Shown here piece after piece: positions 29,595 through 38,110 of a stretch of DNA of 64,000 nucleotides. Position 1 is the first letter of the stretch, and each line of letters starts with the position of its first letter. A program made the position numbers and the translations under genes. The stretch comes from Mycolicibacter sinensis (GTDB lineage: Bacteria; Actinomycetota; Actinomycetes; Mycobacteriales; Mycobacteriaceae). The notes under the pieces are model-generated. The model worked only from the letters and a program-made list of their open reading frames with translations, was not told the DNA's origin and did no database searches. Location: contig NZ_LZIN01000075.1 of assembly GCF_001667375.1 (NCBI RefSeq), positions 1 through 64,000 of the forward strand, given 5' to 3'.

Positions 29595-29700
29595 TGACTG
29601 TCCTCCCGTTCGCTGTCGTCGCGGCTTAATGTTGCCATGCGGCGGCGGCGCCGAGGAGCGAGCCCGCTAAAGCTGCGGCCGGATCGGGCGGTGTGAAACC

Positions 29701-29808
29701 GCCGGCCTCCTCGGCCCGCCGCTGGCGCGTCGGGCGTCGTCGCCCAGCTGGGTGAAATTGCCGGCCTCCTCGGCCCGCCGCTGGCGCGTCGGGCGTCGTC
29801 GCCCAGCT
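29701..29808. repeat. two tandem copies of a 49-bp sequence (period 59)
   Basis: The stretch beginning GCCGGCCTCCTCGGCCCGCC at 29701-29749 recurs without change at 29760-29808. The copies are separated by 10 bp, and each is preceded by a GTGAAA-like pentamer context. It lies in the 265-bp gap between the holin-like gene and the divergent protease gene. A TAGGCT box directly follows the second copy and could serve the protease. No ORF explains it. It looks like a local tandem duplication in a promoter region. Confidence 0.8.
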
Positions 29809-29859
29809 AGGCTGTTTTATCCCCCTCGGGGGTGGAGCTGATCGGACGGGAGAGCCGCT

Positions 29860-30576
29860 GTGCAGATCGCACATCGCTGGTTGGTGCGCGCTATGGCGCC
29901 GCTGTTGACGTGGACGGCGTGCGCCGCCCTGGCCACGCTTGCCGCCCCGGTCCCGGAGGTCAGCGCCGACGCCAAGGTGCTGATGGGCGGTGGAGCCGGC
30001 ATCGTCGTCGATGGCGACACGATGTGCACGCTGACAACGATCGGCCACGACAAGACCGGTGCACTGATCGGCTTCACCTCGGCGCACTGCGGCGGTCCGG
30101 GCGCGCAGGTCGCCGCCGAGGGGGTAGAGGCCAACGGCACGATCGGCCACATGGTGGCCGGCAACGACGACCTGGACTACGCGGTGATCGAGTTCGACCC
30201 CGACAAGGTGACGCCGGTGTCCAACTTCGGCGGCTTCATCATCGGCGGCATCGGACCGGACCCCTCCTTCGGCCAGATCGCCTGCAAACAGGGCCGCACC
30301 ACCGGCAATTCCTGCGGTGTCACCTGGGGGCCGGGCCAGGACCCGGGAACCATCGTGATGCAGGTGTGCGGTCGCCCAGGCGATTCCGGCGGACCCGTCG
30401 TGGTGAACAACATGCTGGTCGGCATGATTCACGGCGCGTTCAGCGAGGTGCTGCCCACCTGTGTGGTCAAGTACATTCCGTTGCACACCCCCGCGGTGGT
30501 GGTGTCGATCAACGCCGTGCTCGGTGACATCAGCGCCAACGACCGGCCGGGTACGGGTTTCGTCCCCGTTCCGTAA
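29860..30576 (+). CDS. secreted trypsin-like serine protease (Rv3668c-like)
   Basis: 238-aa chymotrypsin-fold protease with an N-terminal signal sequence (LVRAMAPLLTWTACAALATL, cleavage probably after SADA-like residues near 37). Triad positions: GFTSAHCGG (His), DLDYAVIEF (Asp) and GRPGDSGGPVV (Ser). Several cysteines probably form disulfides outside the cell. Start GTG at 29860 with GGGAG 9 nt upstream. Convergent with acs. Substrates unknown. Confidence 0.9.
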   Translation: MQIAHRWLVRAMAPLLTWTACAALATLAAPVPEVSADAKVLMGGGAGIVVDGDTMCTLTTIGHDKTGALIGFTSAHCGGPGAQVAAEGVEANGTIGHMVAGNDDLDYAVIEFDPDKVTPVSNFGGFIIGGIGPDPSFGQIACKQGRTTGNSCGVTWGPGQDPGTIVMQVCGRPGDSGGPVVVNNMLVGMIHGAFSEVLPTCVVKYIPLHTPAVVVSINAVLGDISANDRPGTGFVPVP

Positions 30577-30578
30577 GC

Positions 30579-32543
30579 TCAGTCGGCGGCCCGGATCGCG
30601 TCGAACACGCTGGGGTCCACCAGGGTTGAGGTGTCGCCGAGTTCGCGGCCGTCGGCGACATCGCGCAACAGCCGCCGCATGATCTTGCCGCTGCGGGTCT
30701 TGGGCAGTTCGGGCACGACGTGGACGTTGCGGGGCTTGGCGATCGGCGAGATCTCCACGGTGACGCGCTGGCGCAGTTCGTCGATGATCGTGCCGCCGAC
30801 CTCGCGGTGCGACGCCGCCAGCACCACGAACGCGCAGATCCGCTGGCCGGTCTGCTCGTCGAGGGCCCCGACCACGGCCGCCTCGGCGACCGCGTCATGG
30901 CCGACCAAGGCGGACTCCACCTCGGCGGTGGAGATGCGGTGCCCCGACACGTTCATCACGTCGTCGATCCGGCCCAGCACCCAGATGTCGCCGTCGGCGT
31001 CGTAGCGGGCACCGTCACCGGCGAAATACCAGCCCTGCTCGGCGAACCGCGACCAGTAGGTGTCGATGAAGCGCTGCTCGTCGCCCCAGATTCCGCGCGC
31101 CATCGCCGGCCACGGCGCATCGATCACCAGATACCCGGTGACCGGTTCGGCGGAGGGGTCGTTGGGTGCGATGAGATCGCCGTGGTCGTCGACGATGCGC
31201 GCGGAGATCCCGGGCAGCGGTCGCATCGCGGCACCCGGCTTGGCCGCGGCCACCCCGGGCAGCGGGCAGATCATCGTCGCACCGGTCTCGGTCTGCCACC
31301 AGGTGTCGACCACCGGCACCGCGTCGGCCCCGATCACCCGCCGGTACCAGCGCCAGGCCTCCGGGTTGATCGGCTCACCAACCGAACCCAACAACCGCAG
31401 ACTGGACAGGTCGTGGGCGTCCGGCACCTCGCGGCCCCACTTCTTGAAGGTGCGGATCAGCGTGGGAGCGGTGTAATAGATTGTCACACCGTATTTTTCG
31501 ATGATCTGGAAGTGCCGGTGCTGGTCCGGATACTCCGGGGTGCCCTCGTAAATCACCTCGGTGGCGCCGTTGGCCAGCGGTCCGTAAACGGCGTAGGTGT
31601 GGCCGGTGACCCAGCCGATGTCCGCGGTACACCAGAACACGTCGGTGTCGGCCCGCAGATCGAACACGCAGTAGTGCGTGTAGGCGGCCTGGGTCAGATA
31701 CCCGCCGCTGGTGTGCACGATGCCTTTCGGCTTGCCCGTGGTGCCCGAGGTGTACAGCAGAAACAGCGGCTGCTCGGCCTCAAACGCCTCCGGGGTGTGC
31801 TGCGGCGACGCCGCGTCGACCACGTCGTGCCACCACAGGTCGCGGCCCGGCGCCCACGCCACCTCGCCACCGGTGCGTCGCACCACCAGCACATGCTGTA
31901 CCGACTCGGCACCGGTGACCGCCTCGTCGACCGCCGGCTTGAGCGCCGCGGCCTGGCCGCGCCGGTACTGCCCGTCGGAGGTGATCACCACCTTCGCCTG
32001 CGCGTCGTCGATGCGGGATCGCAGCGCGTGTGCGGAGAACCCGGCGAACACCACGGTGTGCAGCACCCCCAACCGGGCGCACGCGAGCATGGCGATGATC
32101 GCCTCGGGGATCATCGGCAGATAGATCGCCACCCGATCACCGGCGACCAAACCGAGACCGCTCAGCGCATTGGCGGCCCGGCTCACCTCGGCGAGCAGCT
32201 CGGCATAGGTGATGGTGCGGGCGTCGTCGACCGGCTCGCCCTCCCAGTGGATCGCCACTCGGTCGCCGTGGCCCGCCTGCACGTGGCGGTCCACGCAGTT
32301 GTAGGCGACGTTGAGCTTGCCGTCGGCGAACCAGCGGGCGAACGGCGGCCGCGAGTAGTCCAGCACCTCGGTGAACGGCGTGTCCCAGTGCAGACGGTTG
32401 GCCTGCTCGGCCCAGAACGCGAGCCGGTCCTGCTCGGCTGCGCGGTAGGCCTCGGCGCCGGTATTGGCGCGGGAAGCGAACTCGGGGGAGGGCGGGTACG
32501 ACGGCAGCGAATCGGCGGCGGCGCTATCAGCGTTCTGGCTCAC
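30579..32543 (-). CDS. acs: acetyl-CoA synthetase
   Basis: 654-aa AMP-forming acetate:CoA ligase, converting acetate, ATP and CoA to acetyl-CoA. Adenylate-forming motifs: LYTSGTTGKPKGIVHTSGGY near 260, WWQTETGATM near 410, YFAGDGARYDADGDIWVLGR near 510, and the C-terminal SGKIMRR with the lysine that GNAT enzymes acetylate in mycobacteria in a cAMP-responsive way. Length agrees with Rv3667. GTG at 32543 is chosen over a frame start 18 nt upstream because TAGGCT (32551-32556, minus) lies exactly 7 nt away, implying a leaderless mRNA. Confidence 0.96.
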   Translation of the reverse strand: MSQNADSAAADSLPSYPPSPEFASRANTGAEAYRAAEQDRLAFWAEQANRLHWDTPFTEVLDYSRPPFARWFADGKLNVAYNCVDRHVQAGHGDRVAIHWEGEPVDDARTITYAELLAEVSRAANALSGLGLVAGDRVAIYLPMIPEAIIAMLACARLGVLHTVVFAGFSAHALRSRIDDAQAKVVITSDGQYRRGQAAALKPAVDEAVTGAESVQHVLVVRRTGGEVAWAPGRDLWWHDVVDAASPQHTPEAFEAEQPLFLLYTSGTTGKPKGIVHTSGGYLTQAAYTHYCVFDLRADTDVFWCTADIGWVTGHTYAVYGPLANGATEVIYEGTPEYPDQHRHFQIIEKYGVTIYYTAPTLIRTFKKWGREVPDAHDLSSLRLLGSVGEPINPEAWRWYRRVIGADAVPVVDTWWQTETGATMICPLPGVAAAKPGAAMRPLPGISARIVDDHGDLIAPNDPSAEPVTGYLVIDAPWPAMARGIWGDEQRFIDTYWSRFAEQGWYFAGDGARYDADGDIWVLGRIDDVMNVSGHRISTAEVESALVGHDAVAEAAVVGALDEQTGQRICAFVVLAASHREVGGTIIDELRQRVTVEISPIAKPRNVHVVPELPKTRSGKIMRRLLRDVADGRELGDTSTLVDPSVFDAIRAAD

Positions 32544-32550
32544 GGTCAGC

Positions 32551-32574
32551 AGCCTAACCATCCGCCGGTAGTGT
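32551..32574. promoter_or_regulatory. divergent leaderless promoters of acs and the Rv3662c-like gene
   Basis: TAGGCT on the minus strand (32551-32556) is 7 nt from the acs GTG. TAGTGT on the plus strand (32569-32574) is 8 nt from the GTG at 32583. The whole gap is 39 bp. Confidence 0.55.
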
Positions 32575-32582
32575 CACAGCCC

Positions 32583-33329
32583 GTGACCACCGACCCATTG
32601 GCCCCGCTGCTCGAATTGCCCGGTGTCGCCGAGGCCAGCGAAAAGGTCCGCGATGAACTGGCGCGGGCTCATCGCCACAAGACCAACGTGCGGGGCTGGC
32701 CGGTCAGTGCCGCCGAGGCATCGCTGCGGGCGGCCCGGGCGTCGTCGGTGCTCGATGGGGGCCCCACCACGGTGGACGCGCGGGCGGCCGGCGATCCGGT
32801 GTTCGCTGGCGCGCTGCGCGTCGCCCAGGCCCTGGAGGGCGGGGAGGGCTCGCTGGTCGAGGTGTGGCGGCGGGCCCCGCTGCAAGCACTGGCCCGGCTG
32901 CACGTGCTGGCCGCCGCCGATCTGGTCGACGAAAACAACCTCGGCCGCCCGCGCGGCGGTGCGGAGGTGGGCCGCCGGCTGGAGATGCTGGCCGACCTCG
33001 CCACCGGCGGCACGACGGTGCCGGCGCCGGTGTTCGCCGCGGTGGTGCACGGCGAACTGCTCACGCTCGCGCCGTTCGGCAGCGCCGACGGCGTGGTCGC
33101 CCGGGGGGCGTCCCGGCTGGTGACGATCGCCAGCGGGCTGGACCGCCGCGGGTTGGGGGTTCCGGAGGTGACCTGGATGCGCAAGGCCGGCGAGTACCGT
33201 CGCGCGGCGCAAGGATTCGCGGGCGGTTCCACCGAGGGGGTGACCGCCTGGCTACAGGGCTGCTGCGCCGCGATGCACGCCGGCGCATTGGATGCTCTCG
33301 GGATAGCTGAAGCGGGCGCCAAGCGCTGA
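32583..33329 (+). CDS. conserved hypothetical protein (Rv3662c-like)
   Basis: 248-aa protein beginning TTDPLAPLLELPGVAEASEK, with HKTNVRGWPVSAAEASLRAA and WRRAPLQALARLHVLAAADL. The RAARASSVLDGG and ARLHVLAA segments resemble Fic-domain N-terminal regions, but a canonical HPFxxGNGR motif is not visible, so I do not call it Fic. Rv3662c in M. tuberculosis is equivalent by position and character. A much longer frame continues upstream antisense through acs, and this start is set by the leaderless promoter box. Function unknown. Confidence 0.8.
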   Translation: MTTDPLAPLLELPGVAEASEKVRDELARAHRHKTNVRGWPVSAAEASLRAARASSVLDGGPTTVDARAAGDPVFAGALRVAQALEGGEGSLVEVWRRAPLQALARLHVLAAADLVDENNLGRPRGGAEVGRRLEMLADLATGGTTVPAPVFAAVVHGELLTLAPFGSADGVVARGASRLVTIASGLDRRGLGVPEVTWMRKAGEYRRAAQGFAGGSTEGVTAWLQGCCAAMHAGALDALGIAEAGAKR

Positions 33330-33349
33330 TCCGGCGGCCGACTGGCCAG

Positions 33350-33648
33350 AACGAAGCGGGCGGCGCACCGAAAGATTCGGCTTGCCGCCCGCTAGTACGG
33401 TACACGGTTACCAAGCGTCCAATGTGGGCTGCGTGGGTGGCCTCGGCGCTCATGCGGTGTTCTTCGGCTGCTGCCCCACCCAAAGGGCTGTCGACACCGT
33501 TTACGTTCCGCAATTACGCAGGCCCGCAACACTTCTGCCATCTTCGCGGCTGTGGCTCCGCGTGGGTACCGCTATCCGTACTGGGAAGTGCGGCTCGGGA
33601 GATCGACCCTTCTCTTCCGGGTCGACCCTGGCCTCGCCGGGCTTCCGT
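33350..33648 (-). ncRNA. Ms1 / MTS2823 RNA polymerase-binding small RNA
   Basis: This 470-bp gap between the Rv3662c-like and HAD genes corresponds in position and strand to MTS2823 (ncRv13661), the mycobacterial Ms1 RNA of about 300 nt. A minus-strand promoter is visible: TTGCTG, a 17-bp spacer, then TACAAA (33655-33660). Initiation near 33648 is expected. A perfect 10-bp stem (33355-33364 with 33384-33393, GC-rich) sits about 290 nt downstream as a terminator or 3' stem. Known Ms1 binds core RNA polymerase and accumulates in stationary phase. The call rests on synteny, length and ends; the internal fold was not computed. Confidence 0.72.
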
Positions 33649-33799
33649 GCTTCCTTTGTACTACGTGATCCACGACACAGCAAGGCCCAATCGCGGTCGG
33701 CCGGGATGACGTCACCGGATTGTGATCGCCGGTGTTTGCTGGGAAGGGCCGCCCGGCGGCGATGCAGAGCGCCAGCGATGAGGGAGGCGGGCAATCAGG

Positions 33800-34657
33800 T
33801 CAGAACGCCAGCCGGCGCAGCAGCGAGTAGGTCAGCGCCCCGGCAGCGACAGCGCTGATACCGACCGCCGCGGTGGTGGCCACCGCCGCACCGGAGGGCG
33901 CCGGAATGCGGTCGCGCAGCGACACCGGCTGGGAGAAGGCGAGCACCGGCCACCCGTTGGCGATCGCCTCCTTGCGCAATGCCCGGTCCGGATTCACCGC
34001 CGAGGGATGGCCGACCGCCTGCAGCATCGGCAGGTCGGTGATCGAATCCGAATAGGCGTAGCAGTGCTCCAGTGGGTAACCCTCCCGGGCGGCCAGCTCC
34101 CGGATGGCCTGCACCTTGCCTTCCCCGTAGCAGTAGAACGCGATCTCGCCGGTGTACTTGCCGTCGGCGACGACCATGCGGGTCGCCATGGCGTGCGTGG
34201 CACCCAGTGCCCGGGCGATCGGCGCGACGATCTCCTCGCCGGAGGCCGAGACCACCACCACGTCGCGGCCGCAGAGTTTGTGGTCGGCGATCAGCTCCGC
34301 CGCCTCGGCGAACACCAGCGGTGTGACGATGTCGTGCATCGTCTCGTTGACGATCGCCTTGACCTGTTCGACGTTCCAGCCGGTGCACATGTTGGTCAGA
34401 TGGCTGCGCATCCGCTCCATCTGATCGTGGTCGGCGCCGGACAACAGCATCAGGAACTGGGCATAGCTCGACTTGAGTACGGTGCGGCGGTTGATCAGTC
34501 CCTGGTCCATAAAAGGTTTGCTGAAAGCCAGTGCGCTGGACTTGGCGATCACGGTGTGGTCGAGGTCCAGGAAGGCCGCGGTGCGGGTTCGACTGCCCGC
34601 CTGCCCCGGCGATCGCAGCGACTGCGGCTGGCGGGTGCCCGGGTCGGAAGCGGTCAC
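33800..34657 (-). CDS. HAD-IB family phosphatase (Rv3661-like)
   Basis: 285-aa HAD phosphatase of the SerB-like subfamily. Motif I is FLDLDHTVI near 29-37, motif II VVVVSASGEEIVAPIA, and motif III/IV is GKVQAIREL and CYAYSDSITDLPML. A C-terminal hydrophobic segment (AAVATTAAVGISAVAAGALT) could anchor it to the membrane. Specific substrate not known; phosphoserine or a lyso-lipid phosphate are possibilities from relatives. GTG at 34657 lies 6 nt from TATGCT (34664-34669, minus), implying leaderless translation. Confidence 0.9.
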   Translation of the reverse strand: MTASDPGTRQPQSLRSPGQAGSRTRTAAFLDLDHTVIAKSSALAFSKPFMDQGLINRRTVLKSSYAQFLMLLSGADHDQMERMRSHLTNMCTGWNVEQVKAIVNETMHDIVTPLVFAEAAELIADHKLCGRDVVVVSASGEEIVAPIARALGATHAMATRMVVADGKYTGEIAFYCYGEGKVQAIRELAAREGYPLEHCYAYSDSITDLPMLQAVGHPSAVNPDRALRKEAIANGWPVLAFSQPVSLRDRIPAPSGAAVATTAAVGISAVAAGALTYSLLRRLAF

Positions 34658-34794
34658 CGGTACAGCATACGGCCGAGGGCCCGGCCGGCCCGCTGCTATG
34701 CCGGAAAGAGCACTTCAGCGGCCGTGGAGCCGAAGTTCGGACATTTGGCGGCAACACTTGCGCCGGACCGGCCTGTCGTGTGTATAGTGGCATC

Positions 34795-34889
34795 ACTCGG
34801 CTTATGCTGAGGGTGTATCGGCCCGACCCCCCGGGGCTGATACGCGACGACCTCCGCCTCCTCCCCCCCTGGCGGGGGTCGTCTTTTTT
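34795..34889 (+). ncRNA. 6C small RNA (B11 in M. tuberculosis)
   Basis: About 95 nt. The promoter TATAGT (34783-34788) and start near 34795 precede two hairpins. The first pairs 34815-34824 with 34834-34843 and has a loop of six Cs. The second pairs GACGACC with GGTCGTC around a CCGCC/GGCGG inner stem and has a loop with seven Cs. It ends in a TTTTTT tract (34884-34889), a good intrinsic terminator. C-rich loops on two stems define the actinobacterial 6C RNA. Length (B11 is 93 nt), strand and place between the Rv3661 and Rv3660c homologues all agree. 6C RNA pairs with G-rich mRNA sites and affects cell-division and secretion genes in mycobacteria. Confidence 0.9.
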
Positions 34890-35075
34890 AACCGGTCATT
34901 CTTCGCTGGAACGGGCTGAAATCCCTCCCGGGCGTCGTCCGAAACCCGAATTATGATCCGATCCGACTTGGTATTGCAGCTTCTGCTGTCCGGCAGTTCT
35001 ACACAGTCGGAGCCTTCATCCACATTTGTCGCCTAGCGGCTGGCGCCGCGGGGGTCGCGCCGCCACGGTGAAGCC

Positions 35076-36149
35076 GTGAGCACCGCCGCCGGCCTGTTGG
35101 CCCTTGTCGCCGAATCCGGATTGCGTGACGAACTGGATCGGGTGGGCGCGGCGGTGGGCGCGCGGGTCATCCACCTCGGCGGCGCGATACCGAGCCGCAA
35201 GGCCTGGACGGCGGCCGCAGCGGTGGTGCTCGACGAAGCCGCGGCGGCCTGCTGTCCGGCAGCCCGGCTACCACGCCGCGCGCACGTCATCGTGCTCACC
35301 ATCGCCGAGCCCACCGCGGCCAGCTGGCAGGCCGCCGTCGCCGCCGGGGCGCAGCGCGTCCTGACACTGCCCGCCGATGGCAACGAACTGGTGGCCGAAC
35401 TCGCCGAGGCGGCCGACGCGGTGCGCGACGGCGGGCGCCGCGGCGAGGCCATCGCGGTGATCGGCGCCCGCGGGGGAGCCGGCGCATCGCTGTTGGCGAC
35501 CGCGCTGGCGCAGCGTGCCGGTGACGCGCTGCTGGTCGACCTGGACGGCTGGGGCGGCGGTATCGACCTACTGGTCGGCACCGAGAACGCCGCCGGGCTG
35601 CGCTGGTACGACCTGACCGCTCAGAGCGGGCGACTGACCTGGCCGGCGCTGCGCGAAGCGCTACCCCGCCAGCGCGGTGTGAGCGTGCTGTCCGGCGCCC
35701 GACGCGGCCTCGAGGGCCGCGAGGTTGCGGCCGGAACCGTTGACGCCGTGCTGGATGCGGGCCGCCGCGGCGGGATCACCGTGGTCTGCGATCTGCCCCG
35801 CGCCTTGACCGACCCGGTCGAGACCGCGCTGTCCGCAGCCGATCTCGTGGTTGTGGTCAGCCCCTGTGATGTGCGCTCTTGTGCGGCCGGCGCCGCGATC
35901 GCGCCACGCCTGCATGCAGCCAACCCCAACGTGGGCGTGGTGGTGCGCGGGCCGGCTCCGGGCGGACTTCGCGCCGCCGAGGTCGCCGAGATCATCGGGC
36001 TACCGCTGCTGGCGAGCCTGCGGGCCGAGCCGCGGCTGGCCGAGCGACTCGAACACGCGGGCTTGCGCCTGCACCGCCGATCCGCGCTGGCGATGGCCGC
36101 CGACCGGGTTCTCGACGTACTACCCGCGCGAAAGCCCGCGGCGGTATGA
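35076..36149 (+). CDS. ssd: CpaE/TadZ-like MinD-type protein (Ssd, Rv3660c-like)
   Basis: 357-aa protein heading the Tad locus. An N-terminal receiver-like region (to about 115) precedes a MinD-like ATPase domain with VIGARGGAGASLLATALAQR near 126-145. The standard Walker lysines are changed (GGAGAS rather than GKGGVGKT), as is typical of actinobacterial CpaE homologues. VVCDLPRALTDPV is the later switch region. In M. tuberculosis the homologue is called septum-site determining Ssd; in Tad systems CpaE/TadZ positions the pilus machine. GTG at 35076. The stop overlaps the tadA start (ATGA). Confidence 0.88.
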   Translation: MSTAAGLLALVAESGLRDELDRVGAAVGARVIHLGGAIPSRKAWTAAAAVVLDEAAAACCPAARLPRRAHVIVLTIAEPTAASWQAAVAAGAQRVLTLPADGNELVAELAEAADAVRDGGRRGEAIAVIGARGGAGASLLATALAQRAGDALLVDLDGWGGGIDLLVGTENAAGLRWYDLTAQSGRLTWPALREALPRQRGVSVLSGARRGLEGREVAAGTVDAVLDAGRRGGITVVCDLPRALTDPVETALSAADLVVVVSPCDVRSCAAGAAIAPRLHAANPNVGVVVRGPAPGGLRAAEVAEIIGLPLLASLRAEPRLAERLEHAGLRLHRRSALAMAADRVLDVLPARKPAAV

Positions 36150-37162
36150 GGGATTCGTTGATCGACCGGGTCCGGGAACGGCTGGCTGCTGAGTCTGGCG
36201 AACTGCGTCCGCAGACGGTGGCCGCGGCGATCCGGGCCGAATCCGGCGGGGTGCTCGGCGACACCGAGCTGTTGTCCAACCTGCGGGTGCTGCAGACCGA
36301 ACTGAGCGGCGCCGGGATTCTGGAACCGCTGCTGTGCGCGGCGGGCACCACCGATGTGCTGGTCACCGCGCCCGATGCGGTGTGGGTCGACGACGGAGAC
36401 GGGTTGCGGCGCACCGAGATCCGGTTCGCCGATGAGGCAGCGGTGCGTCGGCTGGCTCAACGGCTCGCGGTGGCCGCGGGACGCCGGCTCGACGACGCCC
36501 AACCGTGGGTCGACGGTCACCTCAGCGGTATCGGCACCGGCGAGTTCACCGTGCGCCTGCACGCGATACTCCCGCCGGTCGCCGCCGGCGGGACGTGCCT
36601 GTCGCTGCGGGTTCTACGGCCGGCCACCCAGGACCTCGCCGCGTTGGCCGCCGCCGGCGCCATCACGCCACCGGCGACAGCACTGCTGGCCGACATCATC
36701 GATGCCCGGCTGGCGTTTCTGGTCTCCGGTGGCACCGGCGCCGGCAAGACCACCCTGCTGGCGGCCATGCTGGGAGCGGTGCAGTCCCGGGAGCGCCTGG
36801 TCTGCGTCGAGGACGCCCCCGAATTGCAGCCCCGCCACCCGCATCTGGTCAGGCTGGTGGCGCGTGCGGCCAACGTCGAAGGCGCCGGCGAGGTGGGACT
36901 GCGCGACCTTGTCCGGCAGGCGCTCCGGATGCGGCCGGACCGGCTGGTGGTCGGCGAGGTCAGGGGCGCCGAGGTGATCGATCTGCTGGCCGCGCTGAAC
37001 ACCGGGCACGACGGCGGTGCGGGCACCGTGCACGCCAACAGCCCGGCTGAGGTCCCGGCCCGCCTAGAAGCACTCGCCGCGCTCGGCGGGCTGGACCGCG
37101 CCGGGCTGCACAGCCAATTGGCCGCGGCCGTCTTATCTGGTGTCGCGAGCATGTGTGTATGA
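36146..37162 (+). pseudogene. tadA: tadA 5' part, secretion ATPase split by insertion
   Basis: The first 329 codons (to 37132) of a TadA/CpaF-type hexameric ATPase of the type II/IV secretion family (Rv3659c-like). The N-terminal domain, Walker A SGGTGAGKTTLLAA near 193-206, Asp box VCVEDAPELQPRHPHLV, His box and Walker B RMRPDRLVVGEVRGAEVIDL are all present. After SQLAAAV it reads into foreign DNA for 10 codons and stops at 37162. The missing 59 C-terminal residues are at 48530-48709 and join in frame. The truncated protein keeps the nucleotide site but lacks the end of the ATPase domain, so it is probably inactive or altered. ATG at 36146 overlaps the ssd stop. Confidence 0.9.
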
Positions 37163-37168
37163 CTGTTA

Positions 37169-37205
37169 CCGATTAGGTGCGTCCCGTGCCGATCAGCCTA
37201 ATCGG
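37169..37205. repeat. 9-bp inverted repeat near left end of element
   Basis: CCGATTAGG (37169-37177) and CCTAATCGG (37197-37205) are perfect complements with a 19-nt spacer, 36 bp inside the left junction. It could be a recombinase arm/core binding site or a terminator protecting tadA from read-through. The rest of 37206-37313, up to the TetR stop, shows no gene. Confidence 0.55.
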
Positions 37206-37313
37206 GAACGATTGAATCGCACGGTGTGCCCGCCTAGGGATTGCGCGGCTGCCATCCCGGCCCGTTTCTCCTGTCGCCTGCCCGGTTGCACTGATTGCGC
37301 CCCGGGAGAGGGC

Positions 37314-38009
37314 TCACCCCGGGCGGTTGTCGTCTGTGCCCCTTTGACCGTCGGGCTGTGGAACTGCGGATTGGGCTTCCTGGGTCCGGTGAGTGGCCAG
37401 GAAGTCGTCGACGATGCGGGCGCAGTCGTGTGCGGTGATGGATCGCAGGCCGGTCATTCGTGCGAACGCGAGTGGTCCGATGAGTTGGCACAGTGCGAGA
37501 TCCGGGTCCAGGCCGTCGAATTCAGCAGCGGCCTCAATGTCTTGCAGGATGGCGTCGAAGGGCTGCCGGTATTGGTTGATGACCCGCGCTCGCAGCGCCT
37601 GCGGGGCATGTTCGGTGCTGGCGTGATCGATTGTGGTCGGGCCCAGGGCGAGCCAGGCCAGCATGGTGATGTGTGCTGGGGCGTCGGCGAACAGCGCAGA
37701 CTGTCGGGTGAGCAGTTCGATGAGTCGTTCGCGCAATGTCCCACTGGCCGGCCCGGGTGGGGTTACTTGAGGTAAGAGTCGCTCGAAGGTGGCCGCGAGC
37801 AACTGCGATGAGCTGCCGAAATGGCGGTAGAGGGTGGTGCGGGCCACCTTGGAAGCTTTGGTGACCGCCTCGATGGTGACGGCTTCGATGCCACCGCTGC
37901 TGAGCAGCGCGGTCGCGGCGTCGAGCAAGCGGTTGCGCGACCGGGTCCGGCGGGGGTCAATATCGTCGTCATCGGGCACCGGCGGTACCTGCTCGCTGCT
38001 CACACCCAC
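37314..38009 (-). CDS. TetR-family transcriptional repressor
   Basis: 231-aa TetR regulator. The N-terminal helix-turn-helix reads RNRLLDAATALLSSGGIEAV and TKASKVARTTLYRHFGSSSQ (about 25-72). A helical ligand/dimer domain follows (WLALGPTTIDHASTEHAPQA). It is divergent from the thioesterase-DUF6188-mmpL set with a 101-bp gap, the classic arrangement of a repressor controlling an efflux cassette. GTG at 38009; GTG at 38003 is also in frame. Ligand unknown. Confidence 0.92.
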   Translation of the reverse strand: MGVSSEQVPPVPDDDDIDPRRTRSRNRLLDAATALLSSGGIEAVTIEAVTKASKVARTTLYRHFGSSSQLLAATFERLLPQVTPPGPASGTLRERLIELLTRQSALFADAPAHITMLAWLALGPTTIDHASTEHAPQALRARVINQYRQPFDAILQDIEAAAEFDGLDPDLALCQLIGPLAFARMTGLRSITAHDCARIVDDFLATHRTQEAQSAVPQPDGQRGTDDNRPG

Positions 38010-38057
38010 TCACCCCTCGCCTCATTCCAGATTCCCGACCAATTACCCGCGTCACCG

Positions 38058-38092
38058 CCCGTAACGGGTACCGTACCAACGGTAGCGCAGCG
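38058..38092. promoter_or_regulatory. candidate TetR operator 1 (tetR/thioesterase gap)
   Basis: Contains CCCGTAACG (38058-38066) and GTAGCGCAGCG (38082-38092). Both strings occur again in the gap before the DUF6188-like gene. The shared modules in two promoter regions of one cassette, next to a TetR gene, suggest a common binding site. A GGTACCGTACC-like repeat lies between them. Confidence 0.55.
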
Positions 38093-38110
38093 AAACTATG
38101 TGTACCGAAG

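Noticed and set aside
30720..32582. An 869-aa open frame running antisense through acs into the Rv3662c-like gene
   Set aside because: Only the last 248 codons match a real protein; the rest is a GC-bias shadow of acs, rich in Arg/Gly/His with no domain.
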